DNA of 64,000 bases from Dasypus novemcinctus. Lineage: Eukaryota > Chordata > Mammalia > Cingulata > Dasypodidae. Positions within the stretch are counted from its first letter, which is position 1. Every line of letters starts with the position of its first letter. Below are positions 34,460 to 45,705 of this stretch, in pieces. The stretch is taken from assembly GCF_030445035.2 (NCBI RefSeq), contig NC_080695.1:1395531-1459530 (forward strand), written 5' to 3'. The position numbers and the translations under genes were made by a program. The notes beneath the pieces are model-generated. The model saw only the letters and a program-made list of their open reading frames with translations. It was not told the origin of the DNA and made no database searches.

Positions 34460-35761
34460 GAGGCCTGGTGGGTTTTCTTTTATTTTATCAGATCCATCTG
34501 TACAAAAGTTGCTTGGTCAGAAAGTAGCGAAACACAGCAGGTAAGTGACAGCCGAAGTCTTCCCGAGCTCAACGCAGAAAAACAGATTGCGTAAAAATGA
34601 GTTTGCTGTAGTTCCCTGCCCCCACCCCCAGAAAAAAAAAATACGCCAAAAACAAAGTTTTTAGAAAAAAGGTAGGAAAAAGTAGAAAAAGTAAAAAGGA
34701 GCCACTTCTCAAATGTGTTTCCATTTACAAAGGTTTAAAGGCACGCATTTCCACGAAGCAGCGGTTAGCACGCGCTCAGCACGCTGCCGGAACCACGCGG
34801 GACGTCGGGGCGTTCTCCTGCGGCTGAGGCTCTAAACACGGTTAGTGGGGACGGTCTAGTTTCACAGCGTGGTGGGTGACGCCAGGGTCCAAAGCCGAGG
34901 CCCACGTGTTCCCGTGGCCACCCGTCCTTCCTGGGAAACCCCACTGGGCATGGCCACCCGCCCCCGCCTTCCAAATTCCACCTGGCACCAGGTGCTGGGG
35001 CAGCCACGGAGCCCAGACGCGGTGTGACCCGCCCTCCGCCCGCCGAGCGGGAACCACGTGAGCGGCCAGGACCCCCCGCCCCGGGGGCCGCTCAGCAGCC
35101 GGGCTCTGCTCCGCCCGGGGGGCTCGGATCCCACCTGCACCTCTCGCTAAGCCTCCCGGGCTTGCACTTCGTTTTAAATTCTACCCTTCGCACAAATGAC
35201 TTCATTAATTAAAGATAAAATAAAACGGAACATAAATATGCTTCAACAGTTCCCAAGACACAAATCAACCACATTTAAGCTTCAGTAACAATAACGATAA
35301 CAATAATGATAAAGGAAGTGTTAATGTCGGCCAAAGCCTGCCTGGAAGAACCGACTACCAGGAGCCGCTCGGGTCTGCGGCGCCTCCCGAGAAGACCCGC
35401 GGGTGGAGCCTGCGGATAAGGGGGCACACCACCCACAGGGCCCAGCCACCCCGAAACCTCACGCCTCTTCCCTCCTTTCCTTCGTCCGAGGCTGCCGGTT
35501 TACGTTTACCGAGATGCAGAACCCACGTGCCGGCGTCCGCGAATCCTTCCAGAAAAGCGCGCAGGCAGCCGCCCTCCACCCCGGAACTGCCAGTCATCAC
35601 CAGCGGGAGAGAGAGGGCGGCAAGGGGGCTCGTCTGCGGGCGGGAGCCGGGGGGCCGGGGCGGTGGGGCGCGGTCCGGAGCAGCGAGCAGGCGGCGCTGC
35701 CGTCGAAAGACGGCCCCCTTGGCCGGGCCGGGGTCCGTGCGCCCCTCCTCCGCGGCGTCCC
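34460..35761 (-). other. SOX8 3' untranslated region with poly(A) signal
   Basis: The 1.3 kb that follows the SOX8 stop codon on the minus strand. It includes AT-rich islands (35150-35330 and 34480-34750) unlike the flanking GC-rich DNA. An AATAAA hexamer on the minus strand lies at 34484-34479, and a 3' end near 34460 is plausible. The length fits the long 3' UTR of mammalian SOX8. The end point is inferred from the hexamer, not from transcript data. Confidence 0.6.
34479..34484 (-). terminator. Poly(A) signal AATAAA for SOX8
   Basis: The minus-strand AATAAA sits inside 'ttttattttatcag' of the plus strand, at the low-coordinate edge of the AT-rich SOX8 3' UTR. It is the best canonical signal found downstream of the stop. 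Confidence 0.55.
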
Positions 35762-36426
35762 TCAGGGCCGGCTGAGGGTGGTGTACACGGGCGGGTCCCA
35801 GTTACTGGTGGGGCTGTGGGCCAGGCCGTTGAGCAGCGGCGCGGCGTAGGGGCGGCGGGACGAGTGGAAGTAAGGGTACTGGTAGAGGCCGGACGGGTAG
35901 CCGGGGTAGGGGCTGTAGTAGCCGGGGGACTGCAGGTCGCTATAGTCACACTGGGAGCCGGCGCAGGAGCCGGCGGCGGGGGCGGCCGCGGCCACGCAGG
36001 CCTGGGCGCTGTAGGCGCCGGGCGAGCCGTGCGGTCGGTCGCCGTAGTGGCCGGGGCTCAGCTGCTCCGTCTTGATGTGGGGCCGCGGGGGGCCCGCCTC
36101 GGGGGGCGAGGCCTTGTGGGCCCACCCGGGGTGGACGTAAGGGGCGCCGCTGTACGGGCCGCCGGCGGCCTGGCCGGGCTCGGCGGGCAGGGCCGCGTGG
36201 GCGCCGAGCGGCAGGTACTGGTCGAACTCGTGGACGTCGAAGGCGTCCATGCCCTCAACCACGTCGCTGCTCAGCTCCGAGATGTCCACGTTGCTGAAGT
36301 CGATGTTCTGGCGCCCGCCGTCGGCCGCGCGGCGCCCCTCCAGCTTCAGCTCCGGCTTGCTGCCGCCGCCGGGGAGCGGGTCGGTCTTGGGGGTGGTGGG
36401 CGGGGTGGGTGGCCCGTGGGTCTGCC
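35762..36426 (-). CDS. SOX8: SOX8 exon 3 (C-terminal coding exon)
   Basis: The acceptor is 'ctccccccccag' before GGCAGACCC. It enters in phase 1 (G|GG), giving [15 protein letters not shown], a stretch shared with human SOX8. It then encodes '[10 protein letters not shown]', '[14 protein letters not shown]', '[16 protein letters not shown]', '[16 protein letters not shown]' and the Tyr/Pro-rich transactivation tail '[16 protein letters not shown]', ending LSRP then TGA at 35764-35762. It is 665 nt and intact. The alanine-rich part around 35960-36030 differs most from human. Confidence 0.93.
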
Positions 36427-38363
36427 CTGGGGGGGAGGGGGAGAGCGCGCCAGGCATGAATGACCCCTGTGTGGGCCCGGGGAGGGCGCCGGCAGCCGCA
36501 GGTAGGATCAACGGCTTTTTGTTTCTTTCTGTTTCCCAGGCGTTCCTGCCAAGCCTCGCCCCCTGCCTGAGAAAACCCCGGAGAGTCCGTCCTAAGGGAG
36601 GCCCAGGACATGCGCGGAGACCACGGAGACCGCGGGGCGTGGGAAGAGGGCGGCCGCCCCCCGCGGAGCGCAGCCCCGTGGCTTCTGCCGGTGTGCCCGA
36701 GGCCGCTGGGCCGGCCGCGACGCCCCCAGGGCGGCCCGATTCTGAGACTGCCTGCTGACCGCCCCGCGGGCAGCTGTGCCACCCCACAAGGCCGACCGGG
36801 GGAGGGAGGGTCCCCGCGGGCGGGGTGCGGGACAAACAGCCCCAGCTGATCCCGCCGACGCCCCTGGTGGCTGCGCGGCCCCCGCCTCTCACCACCGTCA
36901 CCCGCTCAGCCGCAGGGCGCCCCTGCCCGGTGCGGGGGGAGGCCGTGCCCACCTGTGTGGTCACTGTGGTGGTGCATCCCGTCGCCGCCGGGGGTGGCGG
37001 CCCGGCTCGGTGCCCGCGTCCGCGTCGCCGTGGCCGGCCTTGGCGCCCTTCCTGCGGCGCGGCTGGTACTTGTAGTCGGGGTGCTCCTTCTTGTGCTGCA
37101 CGCGCAGGCGCTCCGCCTCCTCCACGAAGGGGCGCTTCTCGCTCTCGCTCAGCAAGCTGCGGAGCCGGGGGCCGGCGTCAGGGCGGCGCGGGGGGCCTGC
37201 GCCCCGGGGCACCCGCCACAGCCGCAGGAACCCCAACGCCGGCCGGCCGTCGGCACGCCTGGGGCCGGGGGAGACCGGCCCTCTCCAGGCCGCGCCGGCC
37301 GCTGTGGGCGGGGGCGGCCGCAGCCCCGCAGCAGGCCCCCAAGCCCCGCTCCCTCTTCCCCCTTCTACTTCCCGGCCGGTCCCCTCCCTTTGGGGCTTTC
37401 TACAGGAGCAGCGGAAAAAGCAGCACAAACGTGGCGCCGGCCCCCCCAGCAGGCTTCTGGGGGCGGCCTCCACGGGCTGCGCGCACAGCCTGGCCCTCCC
37501 GCAGCTCCCCCCCGCCCGGCCCTAGAGCGGCGCCCGCTGCCGGACCCCCGAGCGCGCAGGAGACAAAAACAGAGGGCGTGCCTGCTCAAGCAGGGACCCT
37601 GCACCCTGGACCCCAAGTACCCACTTGAGGGCCAGAGAGGGCATGGGGACGCTCGTCGGCCGCAGCGGCAGAGCCACTGCCCGAGAGCCCTGCCTTCCGC
37701 CTCTGAAGGACAGACCTTCGCCAGGCCAAAGGGACCTTCAGGGCACAGCCGGCTCACCCCACTCCTTCCTCCCCGGTGGGGGGCACGGAAGCAGCAGGGG
37801 AGGAGGAGAACCGAGGGGGACGCTGCCAGCAGGCGGATGCCGCCCCTCACATGCCTCCCCCGTCCGCGTGGGGAGCCGCAGCCCGGCGCTTGGCAGAGCG
37901 CGGCCCTGGGTCCCCACGAGGCGCGGCGCCCGCCTCCCCGCCGCGCCGCGCCCGCTCACCGCCACAGCTTGCCCAGCGTCTTGCTGAGCTCGGCGTTGTG
38001 CAGGTGCGGGTACTGGTCCGCCAGCTTGCGGCGCGCCGCCTGCGCCCACACCATGAAGGCGTTCATCGGCCGCTTCACGTGCGGCTTGGCCTTGAGCGCG
38101 CCGCCGCCGCGCACCGGCAGGGGCACCAGGCTCCAGTCGTAGCCCTTGAGCACCTGCGACACGGCGTCGCGGATGCAGGCGGGGAAGCGCTCGTCCGCCG
38201 CCGCCGCCGCCGCCTCGGCCCGGCCGGCCCCCGCCGCGCGGCCCGCGCCCTCGGAGCCGGCGGGCGACGGCGGCGCGTCCGAGTCCGAGTCGTCCACGTG
38301 CGACATGGAGCTGGCGGGGCCCGACGGGCTGCAGGGCGCGCGCGCCTCGCTCATGTCCAGCAT
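35762..38363 (-). CDS. SOX8: SRY-box transcription factor 8 (three exons, frame broken in exon 2)
   Basis: SOXE-group HMG-box transcription factor acting in neural crest, glia, Sertoli cells and limb. Exons are 38363-37960, 37156-36953 and 36426-35762, with GT-AG introns of 803 and 526 bp at the two positions typical of SOXE genes, the first splitting the HMG box. Domains in order: acidic/Ser N terminus; DNA-dependent dimerisation segment (about residues 57-84); HMG box (about 95-170); central region with '[14 protein letters not shown]' in exon 3; C-terminal transactivation domain ending VYTTLSRP. Identity is clear from near-complete agreement with human SOX8 through the dimerisation and HMG segments. 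The start is the ATG at 38363 (MLDMSEA), as in human; its Kozak context is weak. The exon lengths sum to 1273 nt, not a multiple of three, and exon 2 reaches a stop after about 199 residues. A sequencing or assembly indel is the likeliest cause. Confidence 0.95.
36953..37156 (-). CDS. SOX8: SOX8 exon 2 (second half of the HMG box, frameshifted)
   Basis: The acceptor 'ggctccgcag' and donor GTGGGC bound a 204-nt exon. It completes the split Arg and encodes [19 protein letters not shown] through YKYQPRRRK and [15 protein letters not shown]. From about 37000 downward the frame gives an Arg/Pro-rich tail and TGA at 36963-36961. The other frame yields [12 protein letters not shown], which matches the human GDGHHHGDHTG and joins exon 3 in phase. 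So the exon is one base too long (or two short), and the linker between is shorter than in human. Confidence 0.9.
37960..38363 (-). CDS. SOX8: SOX8 exon 1 (dimerisation domain and first half of the HMG box)
   Basis: A 404-nt coding part from ATG to the donor 'tggcg|gtgagc', ending in phase 2 inside the Arg of GKLWR. It encodes MLDMSEA, the acidic '[19 protein letters not shown]', an alanine-rich stretch, '[20 protein letters not shown]' (SOXE dimerisation) and '[20 protein letters not shown]' (HMG box start). The frame stays open upstream of the ATG, but only to non-ATG codons, so the ATG at 38363 is the first usable one. Confidence 0.95.
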
Positions 38364-38760
38364 CGGGGCCGCGCCCCGGGCCCGCCCGCGCCGCGGCCTC
38401 CGCGCCTCGCCCGGGGGTCGCCGCGCCGAGGCCCGCCCCGCGCGCCCGCGCGCCCGCGCCGCCCCGTCCCGGCTCCGCCGCCGCCGCAACAAGTTTCTTT
38501 AAGCGGCGCCGCCAGGCCCCGCCCCCCGCGCGGCTCCCCATTGGCCGGCGCGCCCCCTCCCCCGGGGCGGAGCGCGGCCGCCCCGCCCCCGCCCCAAAAG
38601 CCAGCGCCGCGCGCGCGCGCCCCGCCCCACGTGGGGCCCGGCCCAGGGCGCCCCCGCCCCCTCGCCCAGCTCCGGGCAACGCGCCCCGCGAGGAGCGGGT
38701 CCTCGGGGGCCTCCCCGCCCCCAGCCGTCTCGAGCCCCGATGTCTCGCCCGCAGCTCGGA
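38364..38760 (-). promoter_or_regulatory. SOX8 5' UTR and CpG-island promoter
   Basis: Extremely GC- and CpG-rich DNA just upstream of the SOX8 start. A CCAAT box on the minus strand (38544-38540, within 'ccccattggccgg') lies about 180 bp from the ATG. GC boxes ('ccccgcccccgcccc') lie about 40 bp further upstream. No canonical TATA box was seen, although 'cttaaagaaac' lies at 38502-38492. The CpG island extends through exon 1 and down toward exon 3. The exact start of transcription cannot be set. Confidence 0.6.
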
Positions 38761-41700
38761 GGCGCCGGGGGCGGGGACCGGCCCCCGCCAGCCCGCGGCC
38801 TGGGGAGGGGGGGGGACGGGCCGCCGCCCGCCGGGCAGCGCGAGCACCCGGAGCCGCCCGGCACGCCCGAGCCTGCGGGCCGCGCACGCCCAGGTAAAGG
38901 CGCCGGGGCCGCGGGCCAGAGCTGGGGGCCCCGCGCCGCCGCCCCGACCCCGTGCGCGCGTCCAGGGAGGGGGCGAGGGCGCGCCGGGGGCGGGGCCTGC
39001 TCTGGCCGGCGCAGCCTAGTCCCCCGGGCCGCCTGCGGATGGCGCGGCCGGACGCGGGGGCCTGGGCCTTCCGGGTGTGACCCGGGGGTGGGGTCACCGC
39101 GGCCGTCCGGCCCGGCAGCCCTGGGTGGTCGGGAGGAGGCGGAGGCCGCTCCGGTCCCCTGCGCCCTGGGCGCCCGGAGCCGAAGGGTAGGCGAGCCTGT
39201 GGGGGGCGTGGCAGGCACGGGGTCGCCGCCCTGAGCGGTGTTGGCAGAGAGACACCCGAGTCAAGAGTGCCCGCCCGAGGCCGCCCCCGCGAGCTGGCCC
39301 TGGGGCCCGGGCTTCCCGAGGACAGTGCGGATTCTTTCACCAAACGCTCGGGGAGGCGACAAACCGGCCCACGCGCGACCCGTGCGTCTCCGAGTTTGTG
39401 ACCTCAGTGACCCCACGCTGCACCCACAGCCACCCACTCCCGCGAGCCGCGGCGGGAGCCACAGAAGAGAGACACGCTGCAGTCCCCCAGCAGAAGAGGC
39501 TCTCTGAGATCAGAAAACTCCAAGTCGAAACTAGGGGTCCTGCTGGAGAGTCCCCCCACCCTCAGCAACCTGCGGGCCATATTGCGCTTCCGGCCGAGCA
39601 GAACGCTGTCTCCCACGCCCGCGGGCAAGGTGGTGACCCTGCGACTGTCAGGCCCCGTGCCGGACACCTGGCGACTCCGGACACCTGGCAACTCGGCTCA
39701 GCTTCCCAGCGAATTCCTTAGAACTGCTGCGCTCATCCGGGGCGGAGTCGAGGCCTGCTCCCCGCGGCCCTGGGGCTTTCCGGCACCCACCGCCGAGCAT
39801 CTGGACTGCCCTGGCCTGGGAGCTGGGGGCCCTGGCGCAGCCCAGGCCTCCAGCCTCCTGGAAGGGCCCTGCTGCCCCAGAGCCCGCCCAGCTGGGAGAG
39901 CACCCTTGGGGACCGCCCTTTAAGAGAACCGTGTGGCTGGGCCGGTGGCCAGAGGGGCCTGCTCTCCTGCCTCGGGGGTCTTCCTCCCACGAGGGGTGGG
40001 CGGGGCCGGGGGCTGCTGCGAGGATGGCGCAGGGCCGGGGAGACCCATGCATGCAGCGCTGGCAGAGGAGTGTGGGCAGGGAGACCTGGCCCAACAGTGC
40101 CCCCAACCCCCATCCCCGCAGGCAGCCACAGGGCCACGGGGGCCTCCCAGGTACCCACGAAGCCGCGCTTGGCAGGGCAGCTGCCCTCTGATGACCCCAC
40201 ACCGACTCACCCACTTCCTGACCTCTGAGGACACAGCGAGGTGACCCCTGGGATGCCCTGAGGAGGCTGGGCCAGGGAGTCCAGGGCTGCAGGGCTGGCC
40301 TAGCCCCACCCTCAGCCCCCCCACCCCGTGCACCTTCCCCGGGCCGCAGGGACCCCCCAGAGGGCCGATGGGGGCCCGGGTGTGGCCCCTGCCATTTCTG
40401 GGCAGGCCTGGTAGCACCCTTAACCTCCTCCCCCCCCCCCCAGGCTCATTTCCAGGCTGCCTTGAAGGCCGCAGAAAACTGCCAGGTGCTGTCTGGCCTC
40501 GGTCTCCATCAGTGCTGCCCTCGGCCCCTGTTCTCAGCGGCTGGGCGGGCCCCGGAGTGGGCACCAGGACATGGCTTCCAGACAGGGCGGACTCTAGGGT
40601 GGGCCCTGTGTCCTCCAGGAGTTTTTCGGGTTCTGGCCCTGGAGATGCTGGGGTAGAGGAGGGGGAGGCAGGTGGTCAAGAGGAGGGCGACGGTTAGGCT
40701 GAGGCCTGAAGCATCCGCCCTTTGCCAAGAGAGACCAAAGTGTTCTTGGCAGAGGGCCAGCAAGTGCAAAGGCCCTGAGGCACAAGAGCACGGGGTGTTT
40801 GAGAAAAGAGGGGCCACAGTGACTTGAGAACTTGCAGGGCAGCTCTGTGAGCTGCCTCTCCCAGCATGCCGCACCTGCCCCTGCACTTACAGGTGCTGAG
40901 CCCCTCTTCTCTTGGGAATGTGCTGGAAGCCCTGCCTTGGACCGGGCACCTGGCCCCAGACCCATCAGCTGGTGCCTGGGAAAACTGAGAGAAACGAGGC
41001 GAACTCCAGGGGCTCCAGAAAGAAGGGGCGTGGGCTTACCTGGCCCGTGTGCCCACCAGATGGGCCCAGGCCTGGGCGGTCAGCAGGAAAGTGCTGGAAG
41101 GGCTAGGCTGTCCAGCACCCCGGGGAGGCCCGGGCCTGCCCTCGCCCCAGCCTCTGGGAATGGCCAGCACAGGAAGCCCACACGCATGCCTGCACGTATG
41201 TCCGCGTGCCCACGTGTGCCCCGGCGTGTGGGGGCTGGGGGGCCGGGCGGGCGGTTCTGCTCTAGGCCGCGTGGACGCGAGGAGGCCCGTGCACCTCCCG
41301 CACAGCCAGGCTGCCGGCCCCTCTCGGCGGTCCGGGAGGCCACGCTTGGATTTTGCGCAGTCTTTAAGGGGAAGGCAAAGGGGGAGAGCTGGGGGGCAGT
41401 GTGCCCCTGTGTCCACGGCTCCTGAGGCCAGTGGAGGTGCTGGCCCGTCACCCCGTGTTGCCTCAGTCACCCGGCACTCAGGACTTTGCCAGCTGGGCCG
41501 AAGCGCGGCGCGCAGAGCGGATCTGAGGCGCGGGTCCCTGTCCCGCTGGGTCTCCGGAGAGGAGGGGGCTCTCAGGCTCCTCCTGGCACCGCTTCCAGGC
41601 GCCCAGGGCCTTAGGGCCTGCGGCCGAGCTTCACCCGCTCCCCGCGTCGATGTCACGGTTCCCGGGGTGACAGCCGCGCCAGCCGGGGTCCCAGCTCAGG

Positions 41701-44700
41701 TCAAACCCAGCCCCTTAGCAGTCCCTCGCGAGCTGGCCGCCTCCGTGCCCGCTGCAGCACGCTACGGGTGGCGCTGCTTCGAGCACGTGCGGCCCTGGGT
41801 TGGGGGATGGGCCCGGGTCGGGGGATGGGCCTGGGCAGCCCTCCCCCCATCTCACCTGCACCTGCTCCCCGATGCCGCAGGAGGCATCCTGAGGGGACAC
41901 CCCCAGCACCTGAGCTTGACAGCCGCAGCCCGGGGGCTCCTCTGCCACGCTGCCTTCATTTTGGAGGGCTTCTGGGGCACGGGCAGTGCTGACCCCGAGG
42001 ATGGATGGCCCCCACCAGGCTTGCTACCCAGGGACCTCCTCCCACCAAGGGCTTGGGGTGGCGTCAGCCCGGAGTGACCCTGAGCCCTTGGCAGAGCCCC
42101 GGGGGTCTGACAGGCAGCCTTCTCCGGTAGGTCTCGGGCCGGCAGGGGGTTCCGGCCAGGCACCAGTCCATCTCTGGAGGGAAACTGAGTGTGCGGGTGG
42201 CGTTTGAGGTTCCAGGTCTCGCTGTACCTTCTCTGCACTTTTCTGTCCCGTAAGCCAATAAACTGCAGTCCTCACTCGAGCAGGTAGAGTCGGGGTGCTG
42301 TTTCCTGCCCTGTGGAATTCTGTGTGCTCCAGCCCCCTCCCAGGCCCTCGTGCCCTGGACACTTGGACCCCAGCCCCATCCTGGCGCTCGCTCCCCTGGC
42401 CCCCTGCCCATCACCATCCCCTGGCCTGCACGCCCCGTCTCCTCTTCCTCCCGGGCGCTGAGTTCCTCTGGAAGCGATGCAGGGAGCAGAGAGAGGCCCC
42501 GGGCAGGGGACGCAGGGGGTCTCCCAGACGTCGACAGGACCTCTCCTCAGATCAGCAGGGTCCAGGCGGGCTGCGAGCGCCACGCTCACTCTTCCAGGCC
42601 TGACATTTAGACTTCTGGGCTTGCTTGAGGGGTCCACGTTTGAACCCCCTGAAAGCAGACACCGAAGCTCGTTCCAAGGACCCCTGGGAGAGGCGAGTGG
42701 CGGCTTAAGATGGAGAGGAGGGAAATCCCCTTTGGATACGTGGCCCTGGGCCGCCTCTGCCGTGATGGGCACTTCCGGAGACCCCCCAAGCACCAAGGCC
42801 TCCCCGGTGGCGGCTTTTCTGAATGTGCTGGCAGGGGTTGAGGGAAGACTGGCTCCAGGACGGCCCCGGCGGGGAATCCGGCAAGTGGAAGGCAAGGAGT
42901 TTCTTCCAGAACGCGAGGTGAGCCGCGCCGGGGGCGAAGATGTGATGTCCCAAAGGCTCAGACAGGGTGCTGCGCCCAGACCTTTGCTGAAGTTCTCCGG
43001 GAAGGGGCGGGAGGGGCCGGCATTTCCTGGATCTGCTTTTGCGTCGACCCCTCGGGGCTGGCGTGGGAGAACAGTGGGGTGGCCACCAGCCCCTGGGACC
43101 CGCCCCCCTGGGTGGGCATGGAGGGGGGCAGCTGCTGGCTGGCCCAGGCCCCAGGTTCCCCAGTTGCAAATGCCAATGTCCCCTTCCTCGGGGTCCCCTG
43201 CCCCCACGGCTCACCCGGTCCCTCTCGCTGTCAGTACAAGTGGAAATGGGTGCCTTGGCCTGTGACAAGAAGGCACTGACCGCCCGCCCTCCTGCCGTGT
43301 GTGCCGACGGTCATCGGGGAGGCTGGTGGCCAGGGGCTGACCTGTCCCTGAGCCTCCGCGCCATGGAGCGATGCGGAGTGGGCCACGTGCACGTGGACAG
43401 GTGCCGGGAGCAGTGGAGGGACAGCCCAGCCCGGAAGCCCTAGCCCCGAGCCAGAGTCCCCACCAACCTGTGGGCTGGGAAGCGCCTCTCCGTGGCTCGA
43501 AGCCCGTCGCTGTGAGACGAGGGCCCCGCGGCCCTGCTTGCGCCGCCTTCCTCCGCTGCTCAGTCGGCGAACCCCTCCGGGGCTCCCCCCGCACGCCAGC
43601 CCTGCCTCCCGGGGCCTCGGGGAGCCCATGCCGGCGGAGCATCCTCGTGAAGCGGGTCGCGAGGGTCGGTGTTCATAGAAACGGGGTCCCACGGGGTGCT
43701 GTGGGATCAGGGCTGCAGGTGGGCTCGGGGGAACCTGACAGCCCCACCCGCCCTGGGGGTAGGGGAGGCTCCTCTGGACCGGGCCACCACGAGGCCTCAG
43801 GGGCCCCCGCTCCATCCCAGCACTCCGTGGCAGGCTGGCGGCGGGTGGGTCCCGGCGCCCCTGAGCAGCAGGGGGTGGAGGCCTCCTGTGTTCTAGGGTC
43901 CCGGCCGGCCGAGAGGGCTGGCATTCCAGGGCGGCGGGCGTGCCACAGCCAACACCTGGCGTCTGTCATGCTTTAATTGCTCGTGAAGTCCTCGTCGAGC
44001 CACGCCGACAAGGTAGAGAGCTTGCCTCCGGCCGGCGGCCCACTGCGCGTGCCTCCCAGGAGAGCGCGGAGCCGCGCTGCACCCGCCCTCTCCAGGAGCG
44101 AGCTGGCCGCTTCTCCAACTGCTGGGCGAGTTACGAGGAAGGCAGAATCATGCTGTTGGATGGCGCTGGGCAAAGCTACCCCGCTTGGGCCACGGGCACC
44201 TGCGCTGTGATCTAAGGGGTATGGGCTGAGCAGGGAAGGAAAGTGTGGGTGCTGCTGTGGGCGTGGCCGTGGGAGTGGTGGAAACTGGGATGGCTGGACA
44301 GAGACCGCCATGGCCCCAAGGCCCTTTGAGGCCCCCCAGACTGCCGCTGACCTGCCAGCTGACGCAGTTACCTGAGTGAGCCCAGCCCAGGCTGGTAGAA
44401 CCACCTGGTGGACACCAAGGCTGGTTTTGAGGTTGTTTGTTACGCAGCATTATTGTGGCAGTCGATAACTGATACACTGATACAGCCTGATGGGCAGAGT
44501 CCAGCCCGTGGTCTCCTGTTTGTGACCGCAGGACCCGGCAGGTTCTCAGACTCCTTCCAGCTCCGAATATGATTCTCAGAAAAAGCAAAATGAACCACAT
44601 GCTCTTTCTAGCATGTGGCTCTACAACTGGAGAATGCAGAGATGGGGTTTCTTCCTTTTGCACTCTGCTGAGAAATCCCGGCTTGCCAGCCCGCAGGGCG

Positions 44701-45560
44701 GCATGGAGCCACCAGTCCTTCTGGGGTGCGGGCGTGGGCGAGCCGCGCAGAACAGCTGTCCTGAGTCACGGTTCCAGGACAGGCAGCAGCTGGCACAGCA
44801 CCTGCTCGCCCGCCCCCCGCCGCACCTGCCACCTCACCCCGGGGTTTTGGCCACCGGGCAGGCAGGACAGGATAGCCCTGGATGACCGCCCCTCTAGAGG
44901 AAAGCGACAGATGTTAGCCCTGCCCCCACTGCCATAAGCAGTTCGAGAAATGAAAACTCGGGGTAAGTGAAGGGTGCGCGGGTAGACTCAGGCCCAAGCT
45001 GCCCTTGGGTGCCAGGGACAGTGGCTGTGCGAGGCAGAGGCTGCCGGGCGGTGCTGGCGACAGCTGGAGGGGGCGACACGGGGCTCAGCGTGCTGGGATG
45101 CCTCCCGCGCAGCTGCTGGGAGCAGCGCCAGCCGGGGCGGTGTGTGCCTCGGGCCCAGGGGCCGCCCTGAGGCCGCAGAACTCCCGCCCTCCCCTGGGGA
45201 CATGGGGCCGGCTCCCACCCGAGGCAGAGGGCCCTCGTGGCCGGTGGCGCGGGCTGCCGCTCTCTCCCCTCCCCCGCTTCTGGTCTCCCACCGGCTCTGT
45301 CCTATCCTGCGTGGGCGCTCAGCCTTGCTGCGGGCAGCCCCGGGGCCTTCTGGAAGCAGCTCTTTGCTTGGAAATGTCAGTTCGAGCCTCCGGCCTGGGC
45401 ACGCCGCTGCAGGGCAGAGGGGAGGGTGCGTCCTGCCGCCCCCACCCTGTCCGCCACCCGCTCTCTGGTGTCTCCAGCTGCAGCTGGTCCAGGCTTCCGG
45501 GGAAGGCTGTGTGTGTGCTATTGAGAGATGTGCCTTCTCCAGGCGTGAGACATCCCGGGA
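38761..45560. other. SOX8-LMF1 intergenic spacer
   Basis: No exon recognised. A segment near 40700-40830 ('gcagagggccagcaagtgcaaaggccctgaggca') resembles an old mammalian interspersed repeat of unassigned family. A plus-strand AATAAA lies at 42257-42262, and a minus open frame near 43973-44404 is discussed as a finding. The two CpG-island promoters are about 9 kb apart, close to the spacing I recall for human. Confidence 0.5.
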
Positions 45561-45561
45561 G

Positions 45562-45705
45562 AGCGGGCGTAGCTCAGGGTTGAGCGCCTGCTTCCCATGT
45601 ATGAGGTCCCGAGTTCAATCCCCGGGGCCTCCTAAAGAAAATAATAAATTAATCATCTTTGTATGCTTTAAAAAACACACACACCAAAAAAACAGACCCA
45701 GGTTT
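45562..45705 (+). repeat. DAS-I-like tRNA-Ala-derived SINE
   Basis: A short plus-strand SINE whose first 70 bases fold as a tRNA-Ala-like head. The A box is 'tagctcagggt' (45570-45580) and the B box 'gagttcaatcc' (45611-45621). Between them 'gcgcctgcttcccatgt' is the armadillo DAS signature. An A-rich tail follows ('aaagaaaataataaatt' and a CA/A-rich tract to about 45700). It is the clearest organism marker in the window. Confidence 0.88.

Larger units (their letters stand above)
29416..34460. other. Intergenic DNA downstream of SOX8, no gene seen
   Basis: Old MIR-like pieces occur near 29560-29640, 31245-31290 and 33220-33270 ('aaggaaactgaggcatgg'). Two islands, 30620-30760 and 32375-32500, look like conserved elements and are listed separately. 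No exon of SSTR5 or another neighbour was found. Confidence 0.55.

Noticed and set aside
36427-36964. SOX8 exon 3 frame extended upstream as a 400-codon protein
   Set aside because: The extra part is intron 2; the acceptor at 36427-36428 and the match to human mark the exon start.
38364-38492. N-terminal extension of SOX8 by 43 codons
   Set aside because: The upstream open frame begins at TTG, not ATG, is Arg/Ala-rich 5' UTR, and known SOX8 begins MLDMSEA.
45562-45635. A functional tRNA-Ala gene
   Set aside because: A and B boxes are present, but the head is fused to an A-rich SINE tail and the anticodon arm is degenerate.
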